Source: Certhia americana
Lineage: Eukaryota > Chordata > Aves > Passeriformes > Certhiidae
NCBI GenBank assembly: GCA_018697195.1
Contig: CM031858.1
Span: 109,616,944-109,680,943 of the forward strand
Reading direction: 5' to 3'
Length of the DNA: 64,000 nt
Each line of letters starts with the position of its first letter. Positions within the stretch are counted from its first letter, which is position 1. The position numbers and the translations under genes were made by a program. The notes beneath the pieces were generated by a model. That model was not told the origin of the DNA. It saw only the letters and a list, made by a program, of their open reading frames with translations, and did not search any database. Shown in pieces: positions 24,401 to 36,400 of the stretch.

Positions 24401-27400
24401 GGTGTGATTAAGGGAGAGCATCCCCCTAGGGGCAAGAGAGAACAGTATTTCCCCTTGTGGCACCTTTAGTTTGTTGTCAGAGCTACCACAAAACCAGGAA
24501 CCAGAGTTCTTCTGCAGGAATTGCACAGGAAACGCAATCTGCCTTATGGCCTAGCAGTCACAGCCTGTTTGGGAGGCTTCACTCTGCCGTCTTCATCCAA
24601 AGCCCTGCTTTATTTGTGGGCTGGAGAGGTAGTTTGCTGGTAAGCACATATGGCTCTGCCATAACCATGGAAGAACAAGTTAATGGCCATTTTCCTATTG
24701 ACATCAGTAAATATAACAGCAGCAGATAATTTTCAAGAAGATTAGAGAAGATAAATAATATAACAACCTAATAAATACCTGGCAGTGTGTCTGTTTCAAC
24801 ATCACTATAATCTGAAGAAACAAATTCTTGCCCATCCACTTGGGAGAGGTATTGAGTAACTACAGGAATCTTTCAAGTCAATAGCAGCCATATGTAATGG
24901 CTCTTGGCATGAATTCCAGCTGATGTTAAAACCTGGGCTCTGGATGCTGAGGTACACCATCTCCCAAAGGATAAAACTCCCTGCCATAAATTATAAGGGG
25001 ACTGCACCATGGGTACAACCATGTATATTGAGTGAAGCTGTTGGAGGATATCAGTACAGATCAGTGGTTTTAATAATGTTCAAGTAAAGGAATAATTAGT
25101 GCTCTCTTTAGAATAACATGTGAGGGAAATGTAGCTCATTGTTCAAAAGCTTGTACTTTCTGCTCTGTGGTATCTACATTTTTCTCTCAGAATTACTGAG
25201 AGAATTTAACCTGTTGTTTAATTTGTGCATTGAATTTAATGACTTACAGATGTGCGAATATAATCTTTTTGTTGGCTAGAACATATACTTTTAACATGTA
25301 CCTGTTTGGTTTAAGAACATTTCTTCAATTTCATGCATTAAATAAATAAAGAGCATCAGAAAATGGTGCAGTGCATCTAACATGATGCTCTTTTCTTTGA
25401 CGTTACAGTAAAGATATATACCAGTGCGTGGTGGTGTAAAAAAGTGCCATATTTTGTTTGTGTTTTCCAGGTACAATTGTAATGAGGATAAATGCAACAG
25501 ATGCAGATGAACCAAACAATCTGAATTCCAAAATTGCTTTCAGGATTGTTTCCCAAAGCCCTAATGCTGCATTCAGCATGGATAAGAATACTGGGGAGGT
25601 TCGAGTAGCAAAAATAAACCTTGACAGAGAGGTAAAAACACCCTCCCATTTTGATGTTTGTTGATACTGGTTTTCTGGTGCCCATGGTGTCACAGTCAGC
25701 CCTGCCTGCAGGGTGAAGAGCTGGCCCTCTTACCTTTCTTAACTTTCTTTGGGACTAAATCCTTGTCTGGTTGATGCACACTTTTCAGGGATTGAGGGAG
25801 GAGGCAATGGGATTAAGGCTGTATTTCCCCCATCATCTCCCTAACACAGCACCAGCCCGATGGCTGTTGCTTTCTGTCCCTCCTGTGCAGCCAGGGCAGC
25901 AGGTACCCAAAACAAGATGTCATTTCTTTATGTTGGGGAGAGTATGGCAAAGATAACCTTGGTCACACCTTGCAAAGCTGCTGGTTGCATCTGGATTTTT
26001 GTTGCCTGCCATGCAAATCGCAGTTCAAAGGTGTACTGTGAACTGCATTGAAAGTCAGATATTACCAGGGACATGACCTGTGCTTGCAGAGTTTTCCCTG
26101 GCCAGCAGATGGTGATGGGAATGCTTGCTCTGTGGCTGAGGGATGTGGCTCTGCCTCTGGCCATGTCCTGACATGCTGGTGTCACTGGTCCTGTCCCTGT
26201 TCATGGCCACTGGATTTTTTTACTTTGCTATATAAGTACAGTCTGACTCTTTGTGTGGAAGATGTGAGAGTCCCATATCCTTTTCAAAGCCTCAATTCTA
26301 CTCCAGCAGAATATGTCAAGGCACTTGTGAGATTTACTTCTAGCTAGAGAAGAGTTACAATTGACTGTAGGGGACATCACTAAAATTTAATAGAGATCAT
26401 ATAGCAAGGAGGAATTTATAGCCTGGATTAAACACCTTTTTCTTACCATGACAGGCACAAAGTAGCTATTCTTTGGTGGTGGAAGCAAAGGACCGTGGTG
26501 GTGAAAGTGGTGGGAATGCTGCAACATGTTCTTTAGAAATCAAGATTCTGGATGTCAATGACAATCTGCCTATTGTTGAAAGTCGTACAGTAAGTACAAT
26601 TATCACAATTTTTAACATGTTCTTACACCTGCCACCTCATAATAAGACATTGTGCAAAATACCTTGCACTGATGAAATGAGGTAAACCATGACACCTTTT
26701 TAAAGAGTGGATTTTTTTTTTATTGCAGTTTGAAGGAAGCATTGAAGAAAACAGAGCTAATGTGGAAATTATGCGAATAAAAGTATTTGACAAAGATGAA
26801 GAGTTTTCTGATAATTGGCTGGCAAACTTTACATTTGTTTCTGGTAATGAAGAAGGTTTTTTCCAAATTGTAACAGATACACAAACAAATGAAGGAATTT
26901 TGACTGTTGTGAAGGTAAATACAGATTTTAGAGATGCTACTTTAAATATTGGAATAATTTATCCATCTGAGTTGACAAGTTGTGTTTATTCAGTCAATAT
27001 GTAAAATTCAGTCAATATGTAAAATATGTGGTACTCCTCCTTTGCCATATTTTTAATGCATTCAGTAATTCCATGCAAAATAATAATTTTGTCAAGCTTT
27101 TCTGTTTGCATTCTGTGTGATCTCAAATATACCTAGTAGGGCAGAAGTCCCCAAACTTCCCTTGCCCTTTGGGCAGCAGTACTAACATGCTGTAAACTTT
27201 CACATTTGTGCTGTCCTTGACAATCTCAGTGTAAATTTCTTTATTTCCCCTGGCCACTGATAATGTTGCAGGCAACACCTGTTCCATGAGCCGTGGGCTG
27301 TTTTATAAATTCCTGTAAGTTGAAATGATGATGAAAATATTTTCCATTAATGGAAATGTCTATTTTATAATTTTTGCTTTTCTTCAGTCCACAAGATCTG

Positions 27401-30400
27401 TAGATGCATAGTACCCTGAGCAGCTTTTTATTTTTCCTGCTTCAGTTTCCCTAACTGAAAACTGCTACTTATTTTAAAAAAAATAAATAAATAAAAATTT
27501 TGGAAGAGCCAAGTGATCACCATGCCAATTGGATCTCCAATTCACTGAATTGAAAGTATAGGCAGAAACTTAAATTAGTTTAATTCAATTATATAAAGCC
27601 ATATCTATGAAGTTATGCATTCAAAATGAGTGAGTAGCAGGTTAACAAACTTCCTCACAACGTAACGTCCTTATTGCTTAAATATTAATTATTTACATCC
27701 TTATTACTTAAATAAGGATGCTATAGTATTATTTAAATATTAAATGTATGCATTTTGTTCAGATATTGGATTCTGACAAATTCTGATTTTTTTTTTTTTT
27801 TGTTAATTTCTTTATTGCTTTAGGAGCTGGATTATGAAAAAATGCAAAGCCTAAACTTAGGCATTGTTGTTACAAATAAAGCAGAGTTCCACAAGTCAAT
27901 TAAACCCAGTTACAAAGCAGAAACAATTCCAATCAAAATTAAGGTGATCAATGTGCGGGAAGGCCCCATGTTCCCTGGTGGCACCAAAATTATTGAAGCA
28001 AGTGAGAAACTGCAGATAAAACAGGTTATTGGACAGTATCAAGCCTATGATGAAGACACTGGAAAAATAGCAGAGCACATTACGTAAGAACTTTTTTACA
28101 ACCATCATAACTATGTCAGAAGTCATATCTTATTGCCAAAATTTACATGTTGAACTGAAATAATTTCAAAGGTAATAATTTTCTGGTAGGGATAATTCAC
28201 ATCTTAAACATCATCACGATCTTCAATATTCTTTTATGCAGAAAACACATGATATGAAAATCCTCCTTCTTTTGTTGTATATGGCGAGATATGAGTATTT
28301 GGGCTGAAGTTGTCTGTGTTTGCATGATGTGTTTGTCATACCTGTCTACTTTTGAGATTAGATTACCAATAATAACAGTTATTCCATTGTCTCCAGTAAA
28401 ATTAGAAGGAATGTGCAGAAACGTTTATCAGTCAGACAGAAAGGGTGTGACACAGATATGTCTGCATGTGTGTGCTGGGGTTTTGAATGACAGCTTTTCA
28501 GCTAGAATGTTAAATTTAACCACCACCATGGCCTTTACAAATGATGCACAGCAGACTTGCAGGAATAGACCCCTTTCCTCCATGCCTGTAATATAGTTTT
28601 TCATGGGTGTCTAGTGCTCAGCCTTTGCTGGGAGCTCAGATGGAGGGGAGGAGGATGGTGCCCAGCAGTGCAGCTCCATCTCCTGTTCCAGTCTCGCTCC
28701 CTGATTTCTGTAATGCACCCATACCTAAATATTTGATTTAGAGAGAAGAGCAGCTCTCAACATTCAGGGTAGGTTTATAGTTGTAGCAAAAAACAGCGGC
28801 AGGAGCATCAGGCCTTAGACTAAGAGATTTGATCTCTGTTTTAAATCACAAGTAAGCATACTGTGAAGCTGCTTCCTTAAAAAGGAAGAACATTCTCCTA
28901 GTGATGGTTATTTTCCTTGTTATAAATGTGTCCATCTTTTTGTGATTTTCATCAGATACATGAAAGGAAAAGATGTGGCAAACTGGGTCACTGTAGACTC
29001 GGTCACAGGTGAAATCCGACTTGCTAAAAATCTTGATTATGAATCGCCTTATGTAGTAAATGGGACCTACACTATCACCATGTTGGGTGTAACTACTGGT
29101 AAGTTGAGAGGGTTTTATTTTCACACAAATTGGTTTGTTTGCCTGTCTACCAGGGTAGTTGATTAAACCTTCCCATCTATAAAGTTAGGCACCAAGTGCA
29201 GTGTCCGTATCTAAAGGAGAGACACAGGTAAATCATTTTTTTGAATGGGTTCCCAAGGTATCTGTTTCTCCCCTTTGACTAGATGGAGGTGAACTTTTTA
29301 TAAAATTTTCAAAGATAGGTCTGATAGGAAACTCTGTTGTCAAGGTGGAATTGCCAATATCTCAATAATCTCATCAGACTACATAGTCCTAAATTTTCTT
29401 GACTGCTAAACAAGAAAGATTCTGTGAACTTCTTTTATGTCTAAGTAGAATTCTTTATAATCTGCATGCTACTGTGTAACCATACAGGATTTTTTTTTTT
29501 CCAAGTTAGAGGAATAAAAGTTTATTCTTCGGAAGAACTTTGTCAATGTATTTATTAACATTGGGAATGAAGCGCTGCTCTCATAAGCTTCAGGGAGATC
29601 TCTTTCAACTTATTTCAGCAGTGTTGGTGTTTTGGAAAATACTAAGGTTTTTTTTTTTTATTTTAAGATAATTTTTTGTATACAAATCAATTTAATTTTT
29701 CGTATTTTAAATTCTTAGATTCCCCAAGGAAAACAGTCACTGGCACGGTCGTCATTCAAGTTAAAGATGAGAATGATAACTGCCCAGTAATTTTAAACCC
29801 TGTGCAGACTGTGTGTTCAGATGCAAAATTAGTTGATGTTACAGCTCATGATTTGGATGGTTACCCGAACAGTTATCCCTTCAGCTTTACTGTCATTGAT
29901 GAGCCAGAAGGGACAGCAGAAAAATGGATAATTGCATCTGGAAATGGTAAGAAAATGTGTTTTTAATTACTTTTAGTTCTTTGAAGTCCTAAGATCATAA
30001 TTTTTTAATTCCAGCCAAACTGACAGTTTGTCTGAGTGAGACCAATGAAACAACCCTGTATATGGAGTCAGGCATCAAGACCATAATTTGCATTCTGCTC
30101 CCTTCTCTCTAAATGTTATAAAAGTCCAGACATGCCCTCTGGGGTGTGTTGCCTTCCCTCAGCTGAATCATCTTTGCCTGGCTTAATACTCCATGTGTGG
30201 TGACCAGGATTTCATGAATAATGCTAGGATCAAGCTATCCCCATCTCTTGGAAAACATGCAGTGATGCATTACTTGGGCATAGATGACAAGCTGTCCACA
30301 AGCCAGCAGGCTGTCCTTGTGGCAAAAATACCTATGGTATCCTGTGCATTAGAAAGAGCATTCCAGCAGGTTGAGGGAAGTGCTTCTGCCTCTCTCCTGT

Positions 30401-33400
30401 GCCCTGGTGAGGCACATCTGGAGTGCTGTGTCTGGTTCTGGCTCCCTGGTACAAGAGAGACGCGGAATTCCTGGAGCATCCAGCAAAGGACAGCAAAGAT
30501 GATTAAAGGACTGGAGCATCTCTCCTATGAGGTCAGGCTGAGGGAGCCGAGCCTGTTCAGCCTTGAGAAGAGATGACTGAGAGGAGACCTCATTGACATC
30601 TCTAAGTGTCTCATGAAGGGAGAATGCCAAGAGGATGGGGCCAGGCTCTCCTCAGTGGTGCCAAGCAATAGGACAAGAGGAAATGGGCAGAAACTGATGC
30701 TCAGGAAGCTTCCACCTGAATACAGGAGGAACTTCCTTACTGTGCAGTTACCATGCAATGGAACAGATTGCCCTGAGAAGTTGTGGAGCCTCCCTCACTG
30801 GAGATACTCAAGAGCTGTCTGGATGCAATCCTGTGCCATGTGCTTTAGGATGACCGTGCTGAGCACAGAGATTGGCCAGATGCCCTACTGTAGAGCCTCA
30901 GAACCTTAATCATTCTGTGAATTGCCTAGCTAGTCCTTGATATGACATTGCCACAGGAGCAGGTGTTTTGTTGTCATCTGATCTCTTGTCTGTGGCCTAC
31001 AACAGATTAATCTGCTCAAGGCTGAAGCTGTTTCTTTGTGAGTTCAGCCTTTATCTATCCAGATGACATGGTTGGTGCAGTACAGGTGATTGGGCTGTCT
31101 CCCATGCTAAGTCTCTGGTCTTGTGAAATTTCACAATTATCTGAGGCCACAAGGGAGCATGGCTGCTCTCTTACCAGCATGAATTACTTGATAAAAATAA
31201 GAGCACATATACTGTAGCAGCAGCTAATTAAACTTAATTCCATTGCATTGGCTGGGCTTAACTGGAGGGAATTTGTTGGAAGACTGGAACAGTTGTATTT
31301 TAGTTAGTTTCCAGGAGTCAGTTTTCTCTCTGCTCACTTCTTGTCTTTTTTTTTTTTCTTTAACCTCCCTCCACTTCTGCCTCAGACACCAGCATACAGC
31401 TGGTACCACACAACCTGAAGCCAGGCAGAACTGAAGTTCCCATGCTAATAAAGGATTTCCAAGGGGTCAGCTGTGCTGTACCACAGTCTCTGAAGCTGAC
31501 TGTTTGTGAGTGTGCAGATGATGGTGTGTGCCAGGAGAAGTTTGTTGGCGCAAAGTCAGTGGGTCTGGGTCCAGCAGCAGTTGCACTAATCATCCTGGCA
31601 TTTTTACTTTTGCTGCGTAAGTAATTGTTTCATATTATCTCAGAAGCACTGTCAATGTGGTCTACAAAGCATCATGAAAAAACTGTCCAGCTCCCAGGTT
31701 TTATCGTCTTGGTATATTCTGTGTAAACTCCTAGTCTTGGAAGTCATGGCAGTTCCACAGCTAATTTTGGCAATATCAGCATTTCACCCTCAAAGGATTT
31801 CAATCTGTGCATTTCAAAATTAATATGAACAACTTCTAATATATGTTTATGGTCCAGTAAATAACAAGTGGGGAAGCAGTGAGGAATGCTTTTGGTATCC
31901 TGAGATGTCCCCAGGTGAACCCTAATTCTTCCTACTCAAACCACAGCACATTCTCAACTCTCTTTTCTGTCACTGCAGATTCACTACCTTGCTCAGAGCA
32001 GCATGTGACATTGTTCTTTGGTGTGATAAGATAAAAGAAAAATAAGAAAATCTGTAATCATTGTGTGGCCAGGTGTAGCAGTGCTGCATTTTAACTCCCA
32101 ATAGTTTGTTGCTTGTGCTGGCAGCAATCTAACTGTGATGAAATGAAGTTCATGCCACAGGAATAATACTCTCTGCTTCTGAAACTGACTTATTTTGAGA
32201 CCCCCAGGCAACACTCTAGGCATGTCAAAGGAGTGGTGAGGTGGAAGTTACGTGAAACCATGTTGCTATCTAGTAGTAAAAGAAGAGGAGGAGTTAGAAA
32301 TACAGAGGTTGTGCAGTGATAGCCAGGACTTGGAATTGATATATGAGATCTTTGATAGAAGTATGGCTACATACATGTGTGGCCACCTTCAGGATTCAGG
32401 CCCTGATGTGTTAGTTGTCAGTTTGCTCTCCAGGAAACTAGCCTCAGCATATGCTTTTAGGAAACGCCTTGAATATTTGTGAGCCTGTCTTCAGTCCTTG
32501 CCAGCCCTCATACTGATCACTAGCTCATTGAAAATACATTTGGATATGGGAGCTGGCCAAACTTACAGTGGCTGTAAATGTGCTAAGGTCCTAATAACCA
32601 CAGTTAACAGTTAATGGCAACCTTCTGTTTCCCTGTAGTTGTTCCACTGTTGCTGCTGCTGTGTCCTGGTGGCTTGGGAGCAAAGGGATTTGGTGGAGCA
32701 AAGACGTTTGTTGAAATACCAGACCACAGCGAAGCGATGCTGCGTCAGTGGAACAGTGAAGGAGCAGCTCCTGAGGAGAAGGCATGTATCCCTAACAGTC
32801 TCTTTGACTTCTATCCCAGTGTTCAGTTCAGCACCTGGGGCCTCTTCCACACTACAGGTGGATCTTTCAAAGCACTACAACAGGTTTTAACAACACATGA
32901 ACATTAATTAAAATTAACTCTGTGAGGTTTAGCATAGGATGTGTGGGAGATGACTTCCACCAGCAGCTGTAGAAAAAGCAACCATAGCATTTAAATTCCA
33001 AAATGCAGGGAAAGCAATCAAGCAAATGTTGATCATATCTGAGCAGAAGATAGGACTGTGGGAAAAACGTTGAACCAATAGAGAATGAAACATTTGCATT
33101 TGCAAGCCTGGAATGCTCTGCACCCCTTTTGGGAGCATGATAAAGCAGCAAAATAATAGGTTATGATGCTGAGCTTCCCTTTATTAGTTTAAAGTTTCAA
33201 ACTATTTTAAATTGCTTCTCTGTGTATTTTCTTTTTTAAACAGAGGAAATTCCTTAGTAAAAAAGAAAAAGGCAGAAAAAGGTGCAAATTATCATAGGGA
33301 ACAGTAAATGCCAATAGAAATATTCTCTTTGTTGTTATGCTAAAACGCAAGGTTTTCAAAAAGGCGCATGACACTTGGCATGCTTTTGCACAATAACAGA

Positions 33401-36400
33401 AGGTAAAAGACTGATTTAGGGCCAATGCTCACACCTAATTCTTGTTAAAAGATAACTACCAGGGAAGCCAAACTGCTAGGGAAAAAGAAAGGGCCAGGCA
33501 GCACCACAGAGGTGTCAGGCAGTGCATACTTTCCCACTTTGTGTCTGAGGAAAACTAGGCAGAGTTTTTCTTGGAACAGGTGAGCTTCCTAGAGTTTTGC
33601 AAGCCTTTTTTTGATATTTTTTTTGTTTGTTTCTTTTGGGTTTTTTTTTTCATTTGCAACCCTCTGAGTTTCAAGAAAACAATGATCTATAGAAACATTT
33701 CCATGAACCTTCTTGGCAATACATTTGTGGAAGCTGCACCTTGTTTTAGGAGGCCTTTTACTCTTTGCAGCAACACGTATAAGTGCAAATTCAAACAAGT
33801 CGTAAGACGGCACCCTCCCTGTTCCCACCCAGCCCCACTGCTGGTTTGGTGAGTTCCATGTGCTAGACAGCAAAGCTTTCATGTCACATCTTAATTTGTC
33901 TTATTTATGTAGCCAGTGCTAAGCTTCATTCCACCCACTGCACTTGGAAACCTGAAAGGAGGAACAACAGCAGCAGCAGCAGCAGCAGGAGCAGCAGCAG
34001 GAATGAGTGGAGAAGAAGCTCTAATAGGAGCAGGCAGCTCTGCCTCTCATGCAGGAGAGCATCACAGCACTATTACCAGGGAAAGATGGGAAGAGCAAAG
34101 GCGTCTTCTTTCTGCTGCTGACTATGGAGCCATGGCAGCTGGAGCAGCTGAAGGCACGACAGCTGTAGACGGCAAGGCAGTCATGTCTGGAGGAGGAGTT
34201 GCTGTGGGAGCAGCAGGAGCCATGAATGAAGAATTCCTAAGAGACTACTTCAACGATGTAAGCATATCACCCAAAACTAACAGTATTTTGATGTTTACAC
34301 TTAGCATTGGGAAATATTGTTCATATCATGACAGACAGAGATGAGTAGATATGTTGATAAAAACAGTCCTGATACTGTGCACATGGAGTTGGGGGCATTA
34401 AGGATCTTTGGATTAGCCACACATAGGAGACTTGGAGTGTGACAATGCACAGTCTTCTAGCGCTGAATGCTTGCAAGGTGTCACACAAATAGACCCTTCT
34501 CTCAAGGAAGGTGTTTGTGGTTGGGATCCAGAATATTCAGCAACAGCAAAGGAGCGCCTTGCCCAGGAAAAAGCCCTGAGAAAGACTGTGTTATCTAAAT
34601 CTCAGAGATTTAAGAGCATGAAACTGGTCTCTAGGGAGGCACCTGTGACTCATCATGAGTCACAGCTCCAAACTTTACCACGGAGCAGGTTTCTGAAAGA
34701 TAAGCTGAAGATGTCATGCACCAGTGGGTGGGGCTGTATTTTCAAAGTACCTGATGCGGTAAGTGGTGCTGACTTGTCTGTTTGCTCAGCGGCCTGGGTA
34801 AAGGGCCATTCATCAAAAGTGTGTGAGGCATGCCTTGCAATCCCTTTCCTTTTTTTGTTTTACTGTCCTAACCATTGGCCAGTAGGTTGTTCCTACTTGT
34901 ATATGTTACGTACATCATTAGTACTTTGGATGGTGAGCTCCTTATAGTGAAAGTTTGACTTCCATGCACCATCAGCTGTACAAACAAAACGTCTTCACAC
35001 CCTACAGCTGGCAGCTGATGTGGTTTAGCAGGGGAGTAGATGTGCAGATTTGAATCACCACCTCAGGCCAGGGAAGGATTTGAGCTTTCAGTACTTGTAT
35101 GTCCTGGAGTGCTCTAGCTACTCTCTCCTGGGTGAACAGATGCAACAGTAGCAGTCTCCTTTTCTTCCACTCTTGGTGGAAGCAAAACTTTGCTTTACTT
35201 TAAGCAAGCTGCCTGATGAAGTCTGCAGGAGGGAAGTCATACTCAGTATCCATGAAGAAGAGGGAGGCTAAAATATCTCGAATTAGGGGTGAGGAAACGG
35301 ACAAGTAACCAAACCAAATAGTTTCAGCTGCTGATTTTTGTGACAGAATCTTGGGTTGTGTGCCTACTCCTAGGCTGAAATGCAGATAAACATGGAGAGT
35401 TAAATTTGGTCTAGATATATAACACATTACATAGGTGCCTGAACTAATTTACAGTCCTGAACTTCAAATGTGGCAGAAAGGTGGTTCTGAGCACAAGCCA
35501 GGGGCCATATTAGATAAAGTGGGTTCAGCAGGCCCAGAGGATTTGGCTATCTTGACTTTTGGAACTGGAGCTGGTGCAAACACATACACAGACATTTGTG
35601 CCAGCAGCTTAGCAGCTCCATGGCAGACACTGCTTTCAGATTGCACTGACCCTGTAAGCACTGTAGCCAGAATTCATGAGCCCTCCTTGTTGCCAGGTGG
35701 CCTGCAAAGAGCCTAAGAATTTACCTGATGGACTATGCATCCATGCTTTACCAATCCATTTAACTTTTTGATTTGTTTCCTGGTGGGCATCTTGGATGTG
35801 ATCCTGTAGTCTGCGCCAGTGAAAAGGGCCATGGTAGGTGGTAACATGTCAGCATGTACTCAGTAAATGTTGGTTTAAATGTGAGAATACTCTCAGAAAT
35901 GGACTTGGTGTTCTCCCACAAAAACCTAGTTAGAGGTGAAGTTCATTCACTGAAAGAAAACTAAAACAATTTCTTCATGAATATTGAGTGGTATCACAAG
36001 TGGCATATTCACTTGAAGGAACAGCAGCAGGTGGTGATGGTATCCAAAGTTTTAAATATAATCTCAGATTTTTCTTCTCATCAAAAGTACTGTCAAGTTC
36101 AGACTACTTTCAAAAAAGGAAAAAAAGTTACGTACAGCTCTCACTTGGTTGACAATTTCTGTGGGATAGGTTAAATTTTTTATTCCAATCTTTTTGTCCA
36201 AGCATTTCTGATTTTTCAAAACTACCAAGTCTAGAGGTGGCATTAATGAACTTTTGCTTGCTTTTGTTTTCTGTCTGCAGAAAGCTGTCTCTTTTGCGGA
36301 TGAAGATGAAGAGCAAGCTGCAAAAGACTGTCTCCTGGTTTATTCCCAGGGAGAATCAGGCTCCCCTCACGGCTCTGTTGGCTGCTGCAGCTTTATTGAG

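Larger units (their letters stand above)
21704..29718 (+). other. DSG2: DSG2 introns 2-10 (between listed exons)
   Basis: All have GT donors and AG acceptors. Intron 2 begins with a 26-bp tandem duplication (21705-21756). Intron 3 (22733-23663), intron 5 (24237-25470), intron 6 (25632-26454), intron 8 (26915-27823), intron 9 (28084-28955) and intron 10 (29099-29718) hold no gene I can support. Intron 8 has an 18-bp tandem duplication near 26990-27026 and an unassigned repeat-like stretch at about 27141-27310. Confidence 0.7.

Noticed and set aside
27141..27310. Possible hAT-type MITE (start AGTCCCCAAACTTCCC, end GAGCCGTGGGCTG)
   Set aside because: The ends only loosely resemble hAT-like termini. 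I could not see matching inverted repeats or an 8-bp target duplication.
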